Source: Gorsachius magnificus
Lineage: Eukaryota > Chordata > Aves > Pelecaniformes > Ardeidae
Assembly (NCBI GenBank): GCA_034008185.1
Contig: CM067095.1
Coordinates: forward strand, 728,610-792,609
Length of the DNA: 64,000 nt
Direction of reading: 5' to 3'
Shown here: positions 11,261 to 22,640 of the stretch, one piece after another
How positions within the stretch are numbered: position 1 is the stretch's first letter
How the letters are laid out: each line of letters begins with the position of its first letter
Position numbers and translations under genes: made by a program
Notes under the pieces: generated by a model
Database searches by the model: none
Told to the model about the DNA's origin: nothing
Seen by the model: only the letters and a program-made list of their open reading frames with translations

Positions 11261-12140
11261 TTGTTCCTGGCGACGAGTGACGGAGGGCACCAAGCATCCT
11301 CCCGAAATGCTCTCGCCTCTCCCTCGAATGGCACGTCAGGAGCGCCTGAGCTGGATTAATCACAGAAGGTGGTGCCAGCCCCCGGCGTGCCCGCTCGCAT
11401 CGAGCCTCTGCTGCTCGGGCTGCCACCCTGCCCTGGCACCGCGCGCCACGGCCCCCTCGCCATCCCTGCAGATGGAGGGCACGCTCCACGAAAACCGCCG
11501 GAGCGACAGACGCTGGCGCAAGCTGCCGGGCCACCGGCACTCGGACACCGCGGAGGGATCTGGCCGCTGCTGGTGCCCACAGAGAGGTCGTAGGAGCAGA
11601 ACCTTCAAAAGCCGGACACTGGTACCAGCCTGGGCTCGGCTCTGCTGACCCAGGGCCGCCGGAGCAGCCCTTCTGGCTGCTCTCTCCTGCCAGGACCGTG
11701 CGCTCCGCAGGGTTTCCAGCCCACTGACACACACCGGCCATGCCTCGGGCACCGGAGCACAAGCGTAAAAAAGCCAGAGCAGGTCCCAGCTCGGTTTCTC
11801 TGGAGGAGTCACGGTGGCTTTAGCACGGTTATGAACCCACTGCCGCAGGAGACCAGCGCCCGGCCGCCCGCTCGCGCCCCCCCAGCCTCTCCAGCAGCAC
11901 CCGCGCGTGTGCCGTATTCAAAGCGGGGCTGGATCTGCTGGATCCTGCATCCTGGTAATCAAAATCCGAGGTGGCAAGAAGGGACCTAAGCAAGGGCGAG
12001 CTGGTGATGGAGGAGCCGGGTTGGTGCCCTCGCCCCCCATCCCTGCCCAGCCTGCGCTGCCCGGGCGCTCTCCGCAGGCGGCTCCCCCAGCCCTGGCAGC
12101 CACAGCGGGGCCGCTCCGTGCCCGCGCACATTGCCGGCTG
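11261..12140. other. GC-rich spacer, nothing recognised
   Basis: Several open frames of 70-180 codons overlap on opposite strands. No recognisable domain, repeat or RNA gene. Confidence 0.5.
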
Positions 12141-12300
12141 CTTAATGGCGGGGGGTTTGTTTTTTCCTGTTGACATTGATCATAATTGTTAGCCCATCGA
12201 TTGACACGCAGGCTCCTCGACAGAATAACAAGGAACGCTCCATGCCAAATTATTCACTCTCCGCCGGCTAAATCGTGCATCCTCCCGCAATCAGACTGCA
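12141..12300. promoter_or_regulatory. candidate CNE
   Basis: Short AT-rich block with CATTGATCATAATTGTTAG near 12174-12192 and CCATCGATTGACACG directly after it. The flanks are GC-rich. Confidence 0.4.
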
Positions 12301-12850
12301 GCCGCTTCCAGCGGGTGGAAAACAAAAGTCCTGTAATTCCGAGTGGGGATGCGAAGAGCCGGGCGGCGGTGGCAGAACATCAGGTTCCCGGTGCTCCCCA
12401 CCGCCTGTCAGTAACGGGTATGTGACAGCAATAATGATCCCGTCGGCAGAGCCGGCCCTGCCGTCTGCGCCGCTAGAGCCGCAGGGAAACACGGGAGGAG
12501 AAATGAACCGCATGGAATGGGAAGGGCTGAGCAACCAAATCCAAGCAAGAGCCGGGCAGAAAGCTCTTTTACCCTCAGAGTTTGGATTTTGGAGCTCAGG
12601 GTCTGTCCTGCAACCATGAATTAAAAATAACGCGCCTGTTTTGGGGCCGGTTTAAGGCCAGCATGGCTCCTCTGAGGCCGGGGGGCAGAGCAGCGTGCCG
12701 GGGTCTGCCTTGGCAGGCGAGCACTGGTTTGCGATGGGTTGTGGCTCTGCTCCGCGCCGGCGCTGAGCCGGTCTCCCAGCCCTGTCCTCGGAACTCGGGA
12801 GGCATCACCCGGGGCTGAACACACCCTAGAGAAGCATCAGAGAAAGTACA
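12301..12850. other. GC-rich spacer, nothing recognised
   Basis: No recognisable features apart from unremarkable open frames. Confidence 0.45.
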
Positions 12851-13125
12851 TTCCTCCTCCCCCAGGAAAGTTTGCTTTGCTGAAGATCACAGCTCTTCCC
12901 AGTTATTCCTTATGAATATTCATCCGTGCTGGGGATCTCATTCAGCAAGGGAGGCTGAAGAACCTGTGGGTGCTTATGCAAAACTACAGGCACTTGACAC
13001 CAGAGATGCTTGTTTAGTTGATGTGAAATCTCTCCAGTTTTCTTCTCCCAGTACATACGCGGGCTTTGTGGGATGAAATGTATTATCCTGAGAATCATTC
13101 ATCAAAGGCCTAGAACGACGCACGG
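12851..13125. promoter_or_regulatory. candidate CNE with a 12-bp palindrome
   Basis: AT-richer block containing the perfect palindrome ATGAATATTCAT at 12912-12923, which resembles dimeric POU-type sites, and a TTATGCAAAACTAC element near 12973. The remainder has moderate AT content. Confidence 0.4.
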
Positions 13126-14504
13126 CGCATGTGCTTGGAAACGAAAATGGCCACGTAGGCAGCGGCTTAAGGACAGCCGAGAGAGAGAAACGTCCCGTGG
13201 ATTTGTGCTGGAATGGGGGGGCTCTGGAACACCTTGTGTCCGTCACGCAGCCTCATCCGCGCCCTTCTGTGGCACGGGCTCAGGGAACGCTGGCGTGGCA
13301 GGGGCCGGGCTGGGCACGGGTTAGTCCGGAGCTAGAAAGGGCTTATAAAAACCCGCCGTGAAAGTGCTCTGCTCTGCGTGCGTTTTTATAGCGTGAGACT
13401 CTAGATGGAGAGCTGTTATCCTGCTGGCTGCTAGGCAGAGGCAGGGAAAAACAATGAAGTATATTTTGGGAAAAAGAAGGGGCTTCAAGGAGTGCGGGAA
13501 GGGGTTGAGGAACCTCTCCTGGCTTTGCGGGACCTGGCCAGGCACCACTTGCGGGCACCTCTGCTAATGCCTCCCCAGCCATTCCTTGTTCTCTTTCCCT
13601 TTGTTTTCACCTAACGCCATTTTCAGAGCTGCCCCCCCCCCCCTCCCTCAGGACCCTGCGCCCCACGCCAGGAGCTGCCCCCCGCCCCGCTCCCTGCAGA
13701 ACTCCGCTGCTGCCCACAGTTTCTCCAAAATTTCCTTTTAAGAAATCAGGGCAGATAACGGGGGGAGTGGGTCCCCAGTGATGTGAGTGTCACCGAGCTG
13801 GGGAATGAGCTGGGCTCGTTACGAGCTGTTCTGAACCCTGCAGTTGCTGTCCATGATCTCCGTGTTAGTTTTCCGTGTGAGAGGGGTGAAATCTGCTGGC
13901 GAATCCCGACATTTTGAGATCCATGATGGGCCACGGGCTCGGCTGGCGGCTCGCTTCCCTGCTCTGCCTGACTCTGCAGCTTCACCACGACGCGGCGGAT
14001 TGTTCGGAGGGATCCATGTCAGGGTACTTTGGGGAAGTCACCGCTAATGCCGCCGTGAATGCAACCGCTCTGCGCATTGCACAAATCCCTTCCCGGATCG
14101 GGATGAGCGTGGCGGTGCTGGCGCTTTCCGAGGGCTGCTGCAGGCGAAGCCGGGGTGGCTGTGGCCGAGGCAGATGGACCCGCTCGGGTCTGCAGGGAGA
14201 GCCCCTGCGCGGCAGCGTCTCCGCTGTCGCCTGAACGAGAGCCCGACCGCGGTGCCCGCAGCACGGAGGCATCGGAAGGCTCGGAGGTGAGTGCAGGGCG
14301 GGCGGCTGCTGCTGGCACAGGGCACGGGCGCTGCTCGCCCTGATGCTCCGCCGCCGCGGTCCAGGCTGTGAAACCCAGCAGCACCCGGGTCTCGCAGGTT
14401 GCAGTGGCCACGGAAGCCATTCCCCCCGCACCGCTGGCCCGCGGGCAGAGCCCTGCTCGCCACGGCATGCCTCGCCCGCGCCGCTCACCGCTTCTCCGTG
14501 AGCA
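13126..14504. other. GC-rich spacer with a poly-C run
   Basis: Nothing recognised. A run of about 13 C lies near 13631-13643. Overlapping frames on the minus strand from about 13982 to 14540 reflect GC-rich, CpG-rich DNA. Confidence 0.45.
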
Positions 14505-14610
14505 GCTTTGCAGGGTATTTAACGGCTTACGGCAGAACAACTCTATTCTCAGCCATCCACCAACTGCTTAATGAGTTAATAATTTCCTCCAGCTAAACTC
14601 TATAGGAGCG
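14505..14610. promoter_or_regulatory. short candidate CNE
   Basis: AT-rich block with GGGTATTTAACGGC near 14513 and GCTTAATGAGTTAATAATTTCC near 14566-14586, bounded by GC-rich sequence. Confidence 0.4.
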
Positions 14611-14780
14611 CCCTAGCTTGCAGCTCCAGCTGCCTCCCCGACACCTCCAGCCCCTCCGGGGGGTGGCGGGAGCGACGGGGCCGTGCCGGATTCCCTGTTC
14701 GCACGCTTTGTTGTGCAGCCGCAGGCTTGTTCAGCAGTGCCCATCTCAGTGAACCCGGCTTCTCTAAAACACATTCACTT

Positions 14781-15400
14781 CGGCTGTGTTTCATAGAAAG
14801 GGAGAAAAAAAAAAAGACCCCACCCTAAATATTTTCCCGGGGATAAGCCCCCGTGTTAAAGCCACGTCCCTTTCATGCTGTTGCACATGGGCTGGTATTT
14901 AAGGCAGGGACTTATTGTATAACCCAGAGCCTGTGGGATTAAAAAAAAAAAATAAAAAAAAAAATAGTCTCCATGGAAATGGAGGCCATATCTTTTGAAA
15001 ACTGTATCAGAGCTCTCTATCCTCTCCCCTTTATCATTGTATTTTAACCTACCAGCTGCATATTTAAGAGCAGAGCTTGCAAGATGATCTTACCCTTTTT
15101 TATTATTTTCCCTCATGTGTTAAGGGAGGGAATACTGACAGGGACAAGTGACAGCTCGCTAATTATTCCCTTACTGCCACTGCTGTTCTTGTTTTGGACG
15201 TGTTGCTCATTTTCCTCTGCTCTTCGCACTGAATAATGCATGGGTCCCTATCAGTATTCATGCGGTACCTTCGGGAACTGCCAGCCTAACTAGCTGATAA
15301 CTGATTCAGTTTGTAACCGGTGCCTTTGGGAGTTGCAAGGAAAAGTAGCCAAGAACAAATTTAACACTTCTTTCTCATTGCCTTAGAACATCAAGGAGAG
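14781..15400. promoter_or_regulatory. very strong candidate CNE (about 600 bp)
   Basis: Long AT-rich, non-repetitive island apart from an A-rich tract at 14940-14965. It contains GCATATTTAAGAGC near 15059, GCTCGCTAATTATTCCC near 15154, CTGAATAATGCATGGG near 15229 and CTAGCTGATAACTGATTCAG near 15289. Frequent stops in all frames argue against coding. Confidence 0.6.
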
Positions 15401-16125
15401 GGACGGGAGGGCCGCGCGTGAAATACATTTGTTGCCTGAAGCTGCCGGCGGTACCTAACCAAAGCAGGCGCGTTTAACCCCGCGCCGAGCCGCCGGCGAG
15501 GTCAGTGGGCGATCCAGATGGGAGCGCCCGGGAGGGAGAGGGCAAGGCACCAGCCATTCCAGAGCAGTTGTGTTCAGCAGATGCCCGCTCTAGGTTTTGC
15601 AGGGAGGTGCCAAGAAAAGCCACCCCGGAGCCATCTGTACTTTGGAGTCAGAAATAGCGCAAGCCTGGTGCGCGCGCCGGGGCGTGCTCCGCGTTACCCG
15701 CTGCGATCGGCGCGGTAGGAGCAGGTCGGAACGGCGACCCTGCGGGGCTGGAGCCGGCGGGGAGCAGGATGGGGCACAGCCGGTCCCACACCCCCGGGCA
15801 GCGCAAACTGCCAGCGCCGGGGCACAGAGCAGCCCCCGCGAGGCAGAGCCCGGCCCCTTGCAGCAGGGGCTGCGCGGCTCCGTGGCGAGCTTCCAGGGAG
15901 AACGCAAAGCAAGGGAGGACGGGTGGAAGCAATGCCTTCTCCTCCTCTGCTCGACGCGACGGCGAGCAGGACGAAAGGGAGAGCGGGGCTGGGCGCGTTC
16001 CCTCGTGCCGCGTTGGGTGGAGGCGAGCAGCCATTCTGCGTGGAACGCGGGCTGCCTCGCCCCGCAGGCGGGGGGACTGGGCTCGGCTACCGAGAGCCGC
16101 TCCACGGGACACGGGCCGTTCCCTC
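15401..16125. other. CpG-rich block between two CNE islands
   Basis: Strongly CpG-rich over about 600 bp, with open frames on both strands. It has the composition of a CpG island, but no TATA box, splice donor or coding start can be defended. Confidence 0.4.
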
Positions 16126-16550
16126 CACAGAAAGGATGAGAAACTGCACCGAGCAGTTGGCTGAATATTTCTTGCTCAAGCTTTTCATCTGACGTGTGTC
16201 AGAATGTGTGACCCTCACCACCCTTAATGGCATGACCTTCAGCGCCATATTCATAGTTCCATTCCTCTCCCAGCGTACGTACATATATATTTAAACTAGC
16301 GCCATGGAGGAGGATACGCACTGGGTTTTGGGTTGCGTCAAAGTTGTCAGCAGTGTCTTTTGAAGGAGCGGAAAGCAGACGGGGAGATGACCCTGCAAGT
16401 GTCCGTCAGGCCTCACGCGACGGACAGAGGTTCAAGCAGGAGAACATCAAAGGTCTTTTTTGAGCTCACACGAGGAATTATTTCACTTGTTCAAGCAAAA
16501 GGAACTTTGTTGGAAAAGTTTAAAAGTTCCTCTTCCAAGTGAAGCCCGTC
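16126..16550. promoter_or_regulatory. candidate CNE
   Basis: AT-richer island including GCTGAATATTTCTTGC, GCGCCATATTCATAGTTCC near 16240, and ACATATATATTTAAAC near 16281. A second block at 16430-16550 has GGAATTATTTCACTTG. The flanks are GC-rich. Confidence 0.4.
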
Positions 16551-17045
16551 CAGCGGAGTGCTGGGCAGCAAGCGGAGTTTTTTCAGCAGGGGCAATGTTC
16601 TTGAAATGCAGCCAGATTTAAGAGCAACCTCACCAGACCTAGCAGGAGAGCCAGGGCTGGGCTGTGCGCAGACCGGGGCACGCGCCGGCACCACAAGGGG
16701 TGCATTCGGCGGGAGCCCCCTCGGGCCGGGGCGGAGAGCAGGGGCGGTGCGGAGGGGCTGGAGGGACACGGGCACGCAGCTCAGGAACTCTTGGCTGGAG
16801 CAAAGCTGCTCTGTGCTTGATGGATCCCTCCCCACTGCTCCCATTTCAGGCTTTTCTGCACTCCCTTGCCAGGGCGAATCATGCTCCCGCTCCCAGCACC
16901 ACGATGGAGACCAGCTGGGAACGTCGGGAAATGCCGTGCGACCTGCCCCTTCCAGAAATGGGCAAACGCGGCATCGACCGGCAGCCAGCAACCCGGGGGC
17001 GGGGGGGGAACTCAACCTCTCTCTCCTTGAGGGCTGTGTGGACAC
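16551..17045. other. GC-rich spacer, nothing recognised
   Basis: Overlapping frames on both strands without a family signal. Confidence 0.45.
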
Positions 17046-17225
17046 TGACAGTGGTTTGTATTTAGAGTCTGCTGAAACCCAGGGCTAATTGGACAAAATT
17101 AGCGACGTCTTTCAAAAGGTAGGGAGAGAGTTGAGTAACGCCCATCTTTTTATCACGCTGTCTGTAATTACAGCAAAAAATAGGATGTCAATGGGAAAAC
17201 GAAGTACGGAACTGAAAATCCCTTG
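17046..17225. promoter_or_regulatory. candidate CNE
   Basis: AT-rich block with GGGCTAATTGGACAAAATTAGC near 17082-17103, where AATTGG and AATTAG cores are close together, and TCTGTAATTACAGC near 17160, which holds the palindrome CTGTAATTACAG. Confidence 0.45.
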
Positions 17226-17389
17226 GTACTGACTGCACGCGTGTTCCTTGCCCCCAGCCGGCTGGAGAAGTTTGGCTTCCGCGGCAGCGCGCGCGTTGTT
17301 AACTTGGCAGCGGCACCCGGGCGCCTGTCTCAGCGAACAATTTTCCCCAACCATCGTAAGCCTTGGAAAGACATTCACCAGTGTCTGTG
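17226..17389. other. GC-rich gap between two CNE candidates
   Basis: Short GC-rich interval with no recognised feature. Confidence 0.4.
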
Positions 17390-17655
17390 GTGCCTCTGGG
17401 GAGCCCCTTGGAAGACAAGGAAAAAAAAAGCCTCAAGATACTGTATGTCAGTCTATCTCTCACTATAATTATCTTTATTGATTGGGGAATCATTTACATT
17501 TCCATATCTCCGAGTTTCCTGTTAGCGCTACTGTTTAGATGTGTTCATGGATCAGATTTAAAGAGATTTCATCTCAGGGAAGAAAGCCCTGTTATGTATG
17601 AACCCTATGCAAACCTCAAAAGAGATGTGATGGGGCTTTATGGCAAGAACCACCA
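17390..17655. promoter_or_regulatory. candidate CNE
   Basis: AT-rich island with CACTATAATTATCTTTATTG near 17461-17480, GATTGGGGAATCATTTAC near 17480, and GGATCAGATTTAAAGAG near 17549. Complex, non-repetitive texture. Confidence 0.5.
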
Positions 17656-18484
17656 CCGGGAATCCCAGCACCAGTGGAGGGCGAAGGGAGGAGGCGGCCG
17701 TGTCAGCAAAGCCACTTTTCACGGCATCCCCCTCCCACGGTAGTGCCTTGCACAGATTGCCTCCGTTCAGCAGAGCCCAAGGTTTGCTCAAAATAAAGAG
17801 CAGCAATGCCTGAGGACACAACGCCACCAGAGCAGGAACTCTTCTTTCCCGTAGGTTTGCAATGGGTCCAGGGGGAAAAGCTCCTCTGGCCGACCAGGAC
17901 ACAGAAATATCTGCGTAACTTGGGTCTGGAAGCAGCCGAGGACGGCTCCTCTGAGCGTGTGCTCCCCTAAATCCTGCCTTCTGCTGGCAGGAATCCTGCT
18001 GGTGTGCCTCCTGGTCACCCCCTTGGCTCCACGCGTCTTCTCCTGCTTGTCGGCGTGGGAACGTACCCGGCCGAGGCGCCCCATCACCCCAGTGCCACCC
18101 AGCGTGCCGCCAGCCTTGGCTCGCCCGTCAAGGGAAGCGGCTTTTGCCCCTTTGCTGGAGGGGGTGGGGAGGAACGTCCGAATTGGAATTCCTGCAGGAA
18201 TCAAAATCGCAGACCAGGGAACTTCTGCATCGCCGCCCTCCGCACCGCCCCGCGCCGGGCAGGCCCCCGTCACCGCACACCCGATGCGGACCCGGGCACC
18301 GCGGACGAGAGCGCTGCTCCCCCGCATCGGCCGGGAACGCCCCGGTTGCTGGGGCTCGGAGCAGCCCGTGTCCCAGCTCGGCCGTCAGGGTCGCAGGCAT
18401 CTCCGAAAGCGGCCGCTTGCCCCCCTCTAGGCAGCCCCTCGCCCGCAGCCTGCTCAGGCTCACCCGGGCTGGGCGCAGAATCCG
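17656..18484. other. GC-rich spacer, nothing recognised
   Basis: CpG-rich towards 18480. Several 150-codon frames overlap in different phases and on both strands, the mark of GC-rich noncoding DNA. Confidence 0.5.
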
Positions 18485-18915
18485 CGCTCCAAAATGGATG
18501 TTTTTCACATTAAAGAACTGCACAAACATTTTATTTCCCATTTGTGGCCCTTTCGCAAACAGCGGAGAATCCACTCCTTCCTCCAGAAGATTTGTGTCCG
18601 AGGGGGCTCCCAGGCTGACATAAAGCTGCCCGTACTTTCAAGAGGCCTCTCTGGTAAGCTCTTATTTCTTGGATCCCTTCCCAAAATGAGGCAGTATCAC
18701 GTATGGGGAGCAGCAAATGGGAGTGATACGCAGCACTGAGAAAGCCTTTCCGTTTCAGCAGAGGCACAAGTGTCATGTCTCTACAGAAATATCAATTATA
18801 TTTCCTGTACAGCTAATGAGAGAGCAGTTGGCAAACATCAGCAGGTAAGCAGGCAAACACAGCCCAGCACATACTTTGGGCTTCTTGAATCAAATTTTCC
18901 CGCTATTAAGGTGTC
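18485..18915. promoter_or_regulatory. candidate CNE containing splice-like signals
   Basis: AT-richer island with TTTTTCACATTAAAGAAC near 18500 and AATATCAATTATATTTCC near 18787. Within it, 18759-18844 is bounded by a pyrimidine-rich AG (CCTTTCCGTTTCAG) and a consensus donor (CAG|GTAAGC), and is open in one frame. It could be a small exon of an unknown transcript or simply an enhancer. Confidence 0.4.
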
Positions 18916-19664
18916 CCCAGGCGCTGCACCCGCTGGCGTGCCCAGATACAGAGCCCACAATGGTCAAGTGAAACGCTCGAGGGAGCCCCGTCCTCCTCTG
19001 GTTCCCCGCTAAACAAACCCATCGGCACCTCCGGGAGGAACAGAAACTCCCCCCTGCAGGGGCTGCCGGAGCTGGACCGCCATCCCTCGCCCCCCCGTTA
19101 GCCGTGCCTCGGTTCCTTGGGTGTGACCAAGCCATGTTACTCCACCCAGTTAAACCATCGCTGCGCCAGCTTAAACCACTGCGTCCCGGGGCCAGCCAAG
19201 CCCTCGGCCCCATCCCCACGCCGCGAGGGCCAGCACCACGGGGGGGGGGGTACTTGGTGTTGTGGCTGAGCTGGGCGCCTCTGCCCGCGGGCTGGGGGAT
19301 GCTCTGTATGAGAATATTCCAGCTGATTTTGAGCAGCGCCAGCGCTTCGATGCCTGCATCCGGCAGGGGTGGCAGAGCCGCACCATTTTTCAGCTGCGTT
19401 CCACGGTCTGCAAGCAGAGCGCGCTCATTCCGTGCACCCAGGCCGCGGCGCCGGGCTCCGTCCAGCTCCGGGGCGTCGCAGGGGGGGAACGGTCCCCGGG
19501 GCACCCGCAGTGCTTTTGGGTGGTGGCGGCGCAGGAATTACCCGCAGGTGGGTACCTGCTTTATGGAGAGGGAACTGGAGGTGCAGGAGGGCCAGCTGGA
19601 CCCCCCAGGGATCACCACCCCCTCGTAAAAAGCAGTTTCTGCCCCCCCCCCCCCCCACCATAGG
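18916..19664. other. GC-rich spacer with a C-run at its right end
   Basis: Nothing recognised. A run of 16 C at about 19642-19657 marks the right end, just before an AT-rich island. Confidence 0.45.
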
Positions 19665-19885
19665 TACTTTCTACCACCATAAGCTAAAAAGGGTATTTTA
19701 CCTTATTAGAGCTTCCTTTGCTCATTTTTACTGCTCCGTTCTTTTCGGTGGATAGGAGTCTGAGTCAGCATTGTTATTAATCCCATACGCAGCTTATGAA
19801 GGGAGGAAGAGGCAGGAGTTAAGCGCAGTCATTAGCTAAAAGAGTTGAATGTGTTTCTTGCTTGCCTATATCTGGCAAACACCTC
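19665..19885. promoter_or_regulatory. candidate CNE
   Basis: AT-rich block with GTATTTTACCTTATTAGAGC near 19691, CATTGTTATTAATCCC near 19768, and GTCATTAGCTAAAAGAG near 19829. Confidence 0.45.
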
Positions 19886-20329
19886 GTGCTTACTCCGTCA
19901 TCTGCCTCCGATTCGGCTGACCTGGGGGGTCTGCCCAACCTGCTGCGCACCCCCTTTGTCCTGGCTTTGCCGGATGCCCTTCATCGCCCGGAGTTTGCGG
20001 CACTCAGGGGAGTAACGGCCGGAGCCAGCACCCACCCGGGCACAGCCAGCTCTCCCAAGCCTACACCACCACAAACAGATTTCAGGCTTAAATCGGAAAA
20101 ACCCACAAACTTCTACACAATCCCAAAAACCAGCAGGAAGGTTTGGGATTTGTCATGTGGGGCTGCTGGCGTGGTGTGCAGCAGGGGAGAGATGGGGACC
20201 AAAGAGAGAATCAGAAGGGAGCTTCTGTGCTGTAAGGGGGAAGAATGAAGCTAAATCCTAGGAAAAGGTTGCAGAAGGCCAGAAGAGCAGAAGGAATCAC
20301 CAAAAATGAAAAAAAAAAAAAAGACTGAA
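19886..20329. other. mixed spacer ending in an A-run
   Basis: No recognised gene or repeat family. An A-rich run lies at about 20308-20323. Confidence 0.35.
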
Positions 20330-21120
20330 GGGCATCTCGCTGCAGTGCTTGCAGCTGGGTTTTAAAGGGGGTGGGGGGCACAAGCCGGCTCCTTGCAGGT
20401 GGGAGCTGAGGGCAGGTGAAGCATATATAAGGGTAAGGGCAGCAGCCCTGTGTGGAGGTGGGTTTGGGTGAAAGTTTGGCCTTATAGCTTAAGGGTGTGG
20501 GTTTAGTTCAGGCTTTTTCAGAAGCAAAATAAAATTGTTGTGCTCTGTGAAGGGCTGGTGTGCAATCCTGCTGGTAGGGGGTGGTGCGCAGCTTTATTGA
20601 GGGGTGATGCTGCTGCCGGTGGCTCGCAGCGGCTCCCTTCCCATAGCTGTTCCGTGAGGCCCCTTTGGAAAGGCGCTTCCAGATGGAGAGCGAGGTAAGC
20701 CTTGGGGAAGAGCAAGCGTGAAGTAACAGCAGTGTACTGGTGAGATGTGAGCAACAGGGAGAACCTGGGCTTTGACCTTGTCCTAACGTGCTGGGCTTTT
20801 CACCGGCTCCCTAGGGCGGGCTGGATCTCTGGGATGATGCTGAGCTATGAGCGTCTGCGTTGTTGCTCTCCCTTGGGCGCTGAGGGTTTGAGTTTGCTCT
20901 TGCCAGGGTCAGGGTCTGCTCTGAGGCGCTTGGCCAGGGGGATGTGGGATGAGCTGGAGCGAAAGCTGAGTGCTTGGGGCTGCGGGGCTTCTGCTGCAGA
21001 GCTGGGGGGTTCCTCCGCTTGTGCTCTGTGGGTGATTTTGGGAGAACATGCGCTCTTTATAGCCTGCTTTGGTATTTCAGCCACTGAAAGAGCAGCTGCT
21101 GAAAAGCAAAGTTTAACTCA
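20330..21120 (+). other. G/T-skewed island with promoter- and poly(A)-like signals
   Basis: The + strand is clearly richer in G and T than its neighbours over about 790 bp. TATATAAG lies at 20424-20431. An AATAAA at 20528-20533 is followed by a GT-rich stretch, and a consensus splice donor (CGAG|GTAAGC) lies at 20691-20700, nine bases after an ATG. TATA followed about 100 bp later by AATAAA is the layout of a retroviral-type LTR, but no TG...CA ends, target duplication or primer-binding site could be identified. A host promoter or noncoding transcript is equally possible. Confidence 0.25.
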
Positions 21121-21139
21121 ATGGCCCACAAAGCCCAGG

Positions 21140-21430
21140 GAGTGCCTCGGCTCACCGGGGCTGCAGCGTGCCCTGCTGTGTGTGCCCCCCCTGCCCGGTG
21201 TCACCCTGCGGGGTGCCCTGCCGTGTGTGCCCCCCCCGCCCCGTGTCACCCTGCGGGGTGCCCTGCCGTGTGTGCCCCCCCCGCCCCGTGTACCCTGGGG
21301 TGCCCCCCCCCCCCCGGCACCCTGGGGGCCCTGCCGTGTGCCCCCCCGTCTTGCCCTGCTGTGTCCCCTGCTGTGTCCGTTCCCCCCCGTGTCCCCTGCT
21401 GTGCCCCCCCTGTGTGCCCTGCCTCCCCTA
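21140..21430. repeat. C-rich low-complexity array, about 45-bp period in part
   Basis: Repeated CCGTGTCACCCTGCGGGG and GTGCCCTGCCGTGTGTG blocks separated by C-runs of 8-14. The middle units repeat at about 45 bp, then the array decays into irregular C-rich sequence. The proline/cysteine-rich frames here are repeat artefacts. Confidence 0.8.
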
Positions 21431-21900
21431 GCTCGGCATTCCCACCCAGCCCTCCTTCCCTGCTTTCTCCTGCTATTCCCTCCATCCAGCGGATCATTTT
21501 TCAGCCAGCCCCAGCGCTCTGCCCTGCAGTCAGACTATTTAGTCTGGTTTTGGTGACCCTGTCTGACTGCTCAAGAATGAGCTCTCAGGTTTCTCTCCTC
21601 GCTGCAATCACTGCACTCTTTTTTTAAGCGCATACATACCTTTGAGCCTCAGCCCTGCCGAAGGACTTAAGGTGGTCCCATGCTCCTCCGGCACCAGGAG
21701 AAGCGCTCGGAGTCGCTCTGGGATTTGCGTTCCCCTGCGGCTGTGCAGGGCTCCCTCCCCCACCGCAGAGGGCCCCTTCAGAGCCAATATTTGCCCCAAA
21801 AATCTGAAAGCCTGGGAATGCCCATGGCCTAAGATACAGCAGCGCTCACCTCGGCGTGCTGGAGCAGAGGCACACCTGGAGCTCCCTTTGGAGAGCTGGG
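21431..21900. other. spacer, nothing recognised
   Basis: Mixed composition with no recognisable features. Confidence 0.4.
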
Positions 21901-22015
21901 GATAGAATTTTTGGTTTGGCTAATAAGTGCTGAAAAACCTCCTTGTGCTTTAAACGTGAATTCCAAAAAGCTTTTTAAAAATTCCCACAAGCTCTTTCCT
22001 CCGTGCCGCTCCGCC
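21901..22015. promoter_or_regulatory. short candidate CNE
   Basis: AT-rich block with TTTGGCTAATAAGTGC near 21914 and GCTTTTTAAAAATTCCC near 21971. Confidence 0.3.
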
Positions 22016-22114
22016 GTTGCCCATGGCCCCTCGCAAGGGCTCACGCTGCAGCGCTGCTTCGTGCGCTCACGCTGAGTCAGCAGAACCGGCTCGGGCTCGG
22101 GAGGGATGGACGCC

Positions 22115-22380
22115 ACTGGTCACCAGTGAATTTTGGTTTAATTACTGTACACGAGCCGACGTAGCTCATCCCTCACCATGGGCTTTCCGTTCTGGACGCA
22201 ACCCCGGCAGCCTCTAAGATAGAACAGATGCTAAATGTACAGGATGACTTTTCTTTAAAAAAAATCAGGCTCTATAAAGGGTTAAAAAGGTCAAATATCC
22301 TTCTTCATCAATAACAAGCAAAGAATGTATTTTAAAAATAAAATATAAGGGGCTGATGCCGTATCATACACAATTTCTGG
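22115..22380. promoter_or_regulatory. candidate CNE
   Basis: AT-rich island with GGTTTAATTACTGTACACG near 22134, TGCTAAATGTACAGG near 22229 and a long A/T stretch with TATTTTAAAAATAAAATATAAG near 22329. The right part is low-complexity AT sequence. Confidence 0.35.
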
Positions 22381-22479
22381 AGCTTCACGCCCTGAGCAGT
22401 GACAGTGCTGCCGGTGACGAGCAGGGGAGGCTGTTGCATCCGTCGGAAAACAAAAGTTTGTGGGGGCCCGGTGCTCGGC

Positions 22480-22640
22480 CGGGCTCACCCCGATTTATTG
22501 GGCCTGCCGCAAAGCACAGTAATTGCTGGATGCAGATCATTCAGCTGCTGCGTGCTAATGAAGCCTGCATTAATTAGCCACTGTGGATTGATTTTCATGA
22601 TTTGTCTGTCTGGGCCCCTCCAATGAGTCTGGAGGAACTT
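22480..22640. promoter_or_regulatory. strong candidate CNE
   Basis: Compact, complex AT-richer block with CACAGTAATTGCTGG near 22516, GCGTGCTAATGAAGCC near 22550, and GCATTAATTAGCCACTG near 22567. The third contains the palindromic ATTAAT/TAATTA core typical of paired homeodomain sites. Confidence 0.5.

Noticed and set aside
20747..21556. A 269-codon plus-strand frame that begins fairly complex
   Set aside because: Its second half is the C-rich tandem array, and the first half lies in a G/T-skewed stretch that lowers stop frequency. There is no recognised domain.
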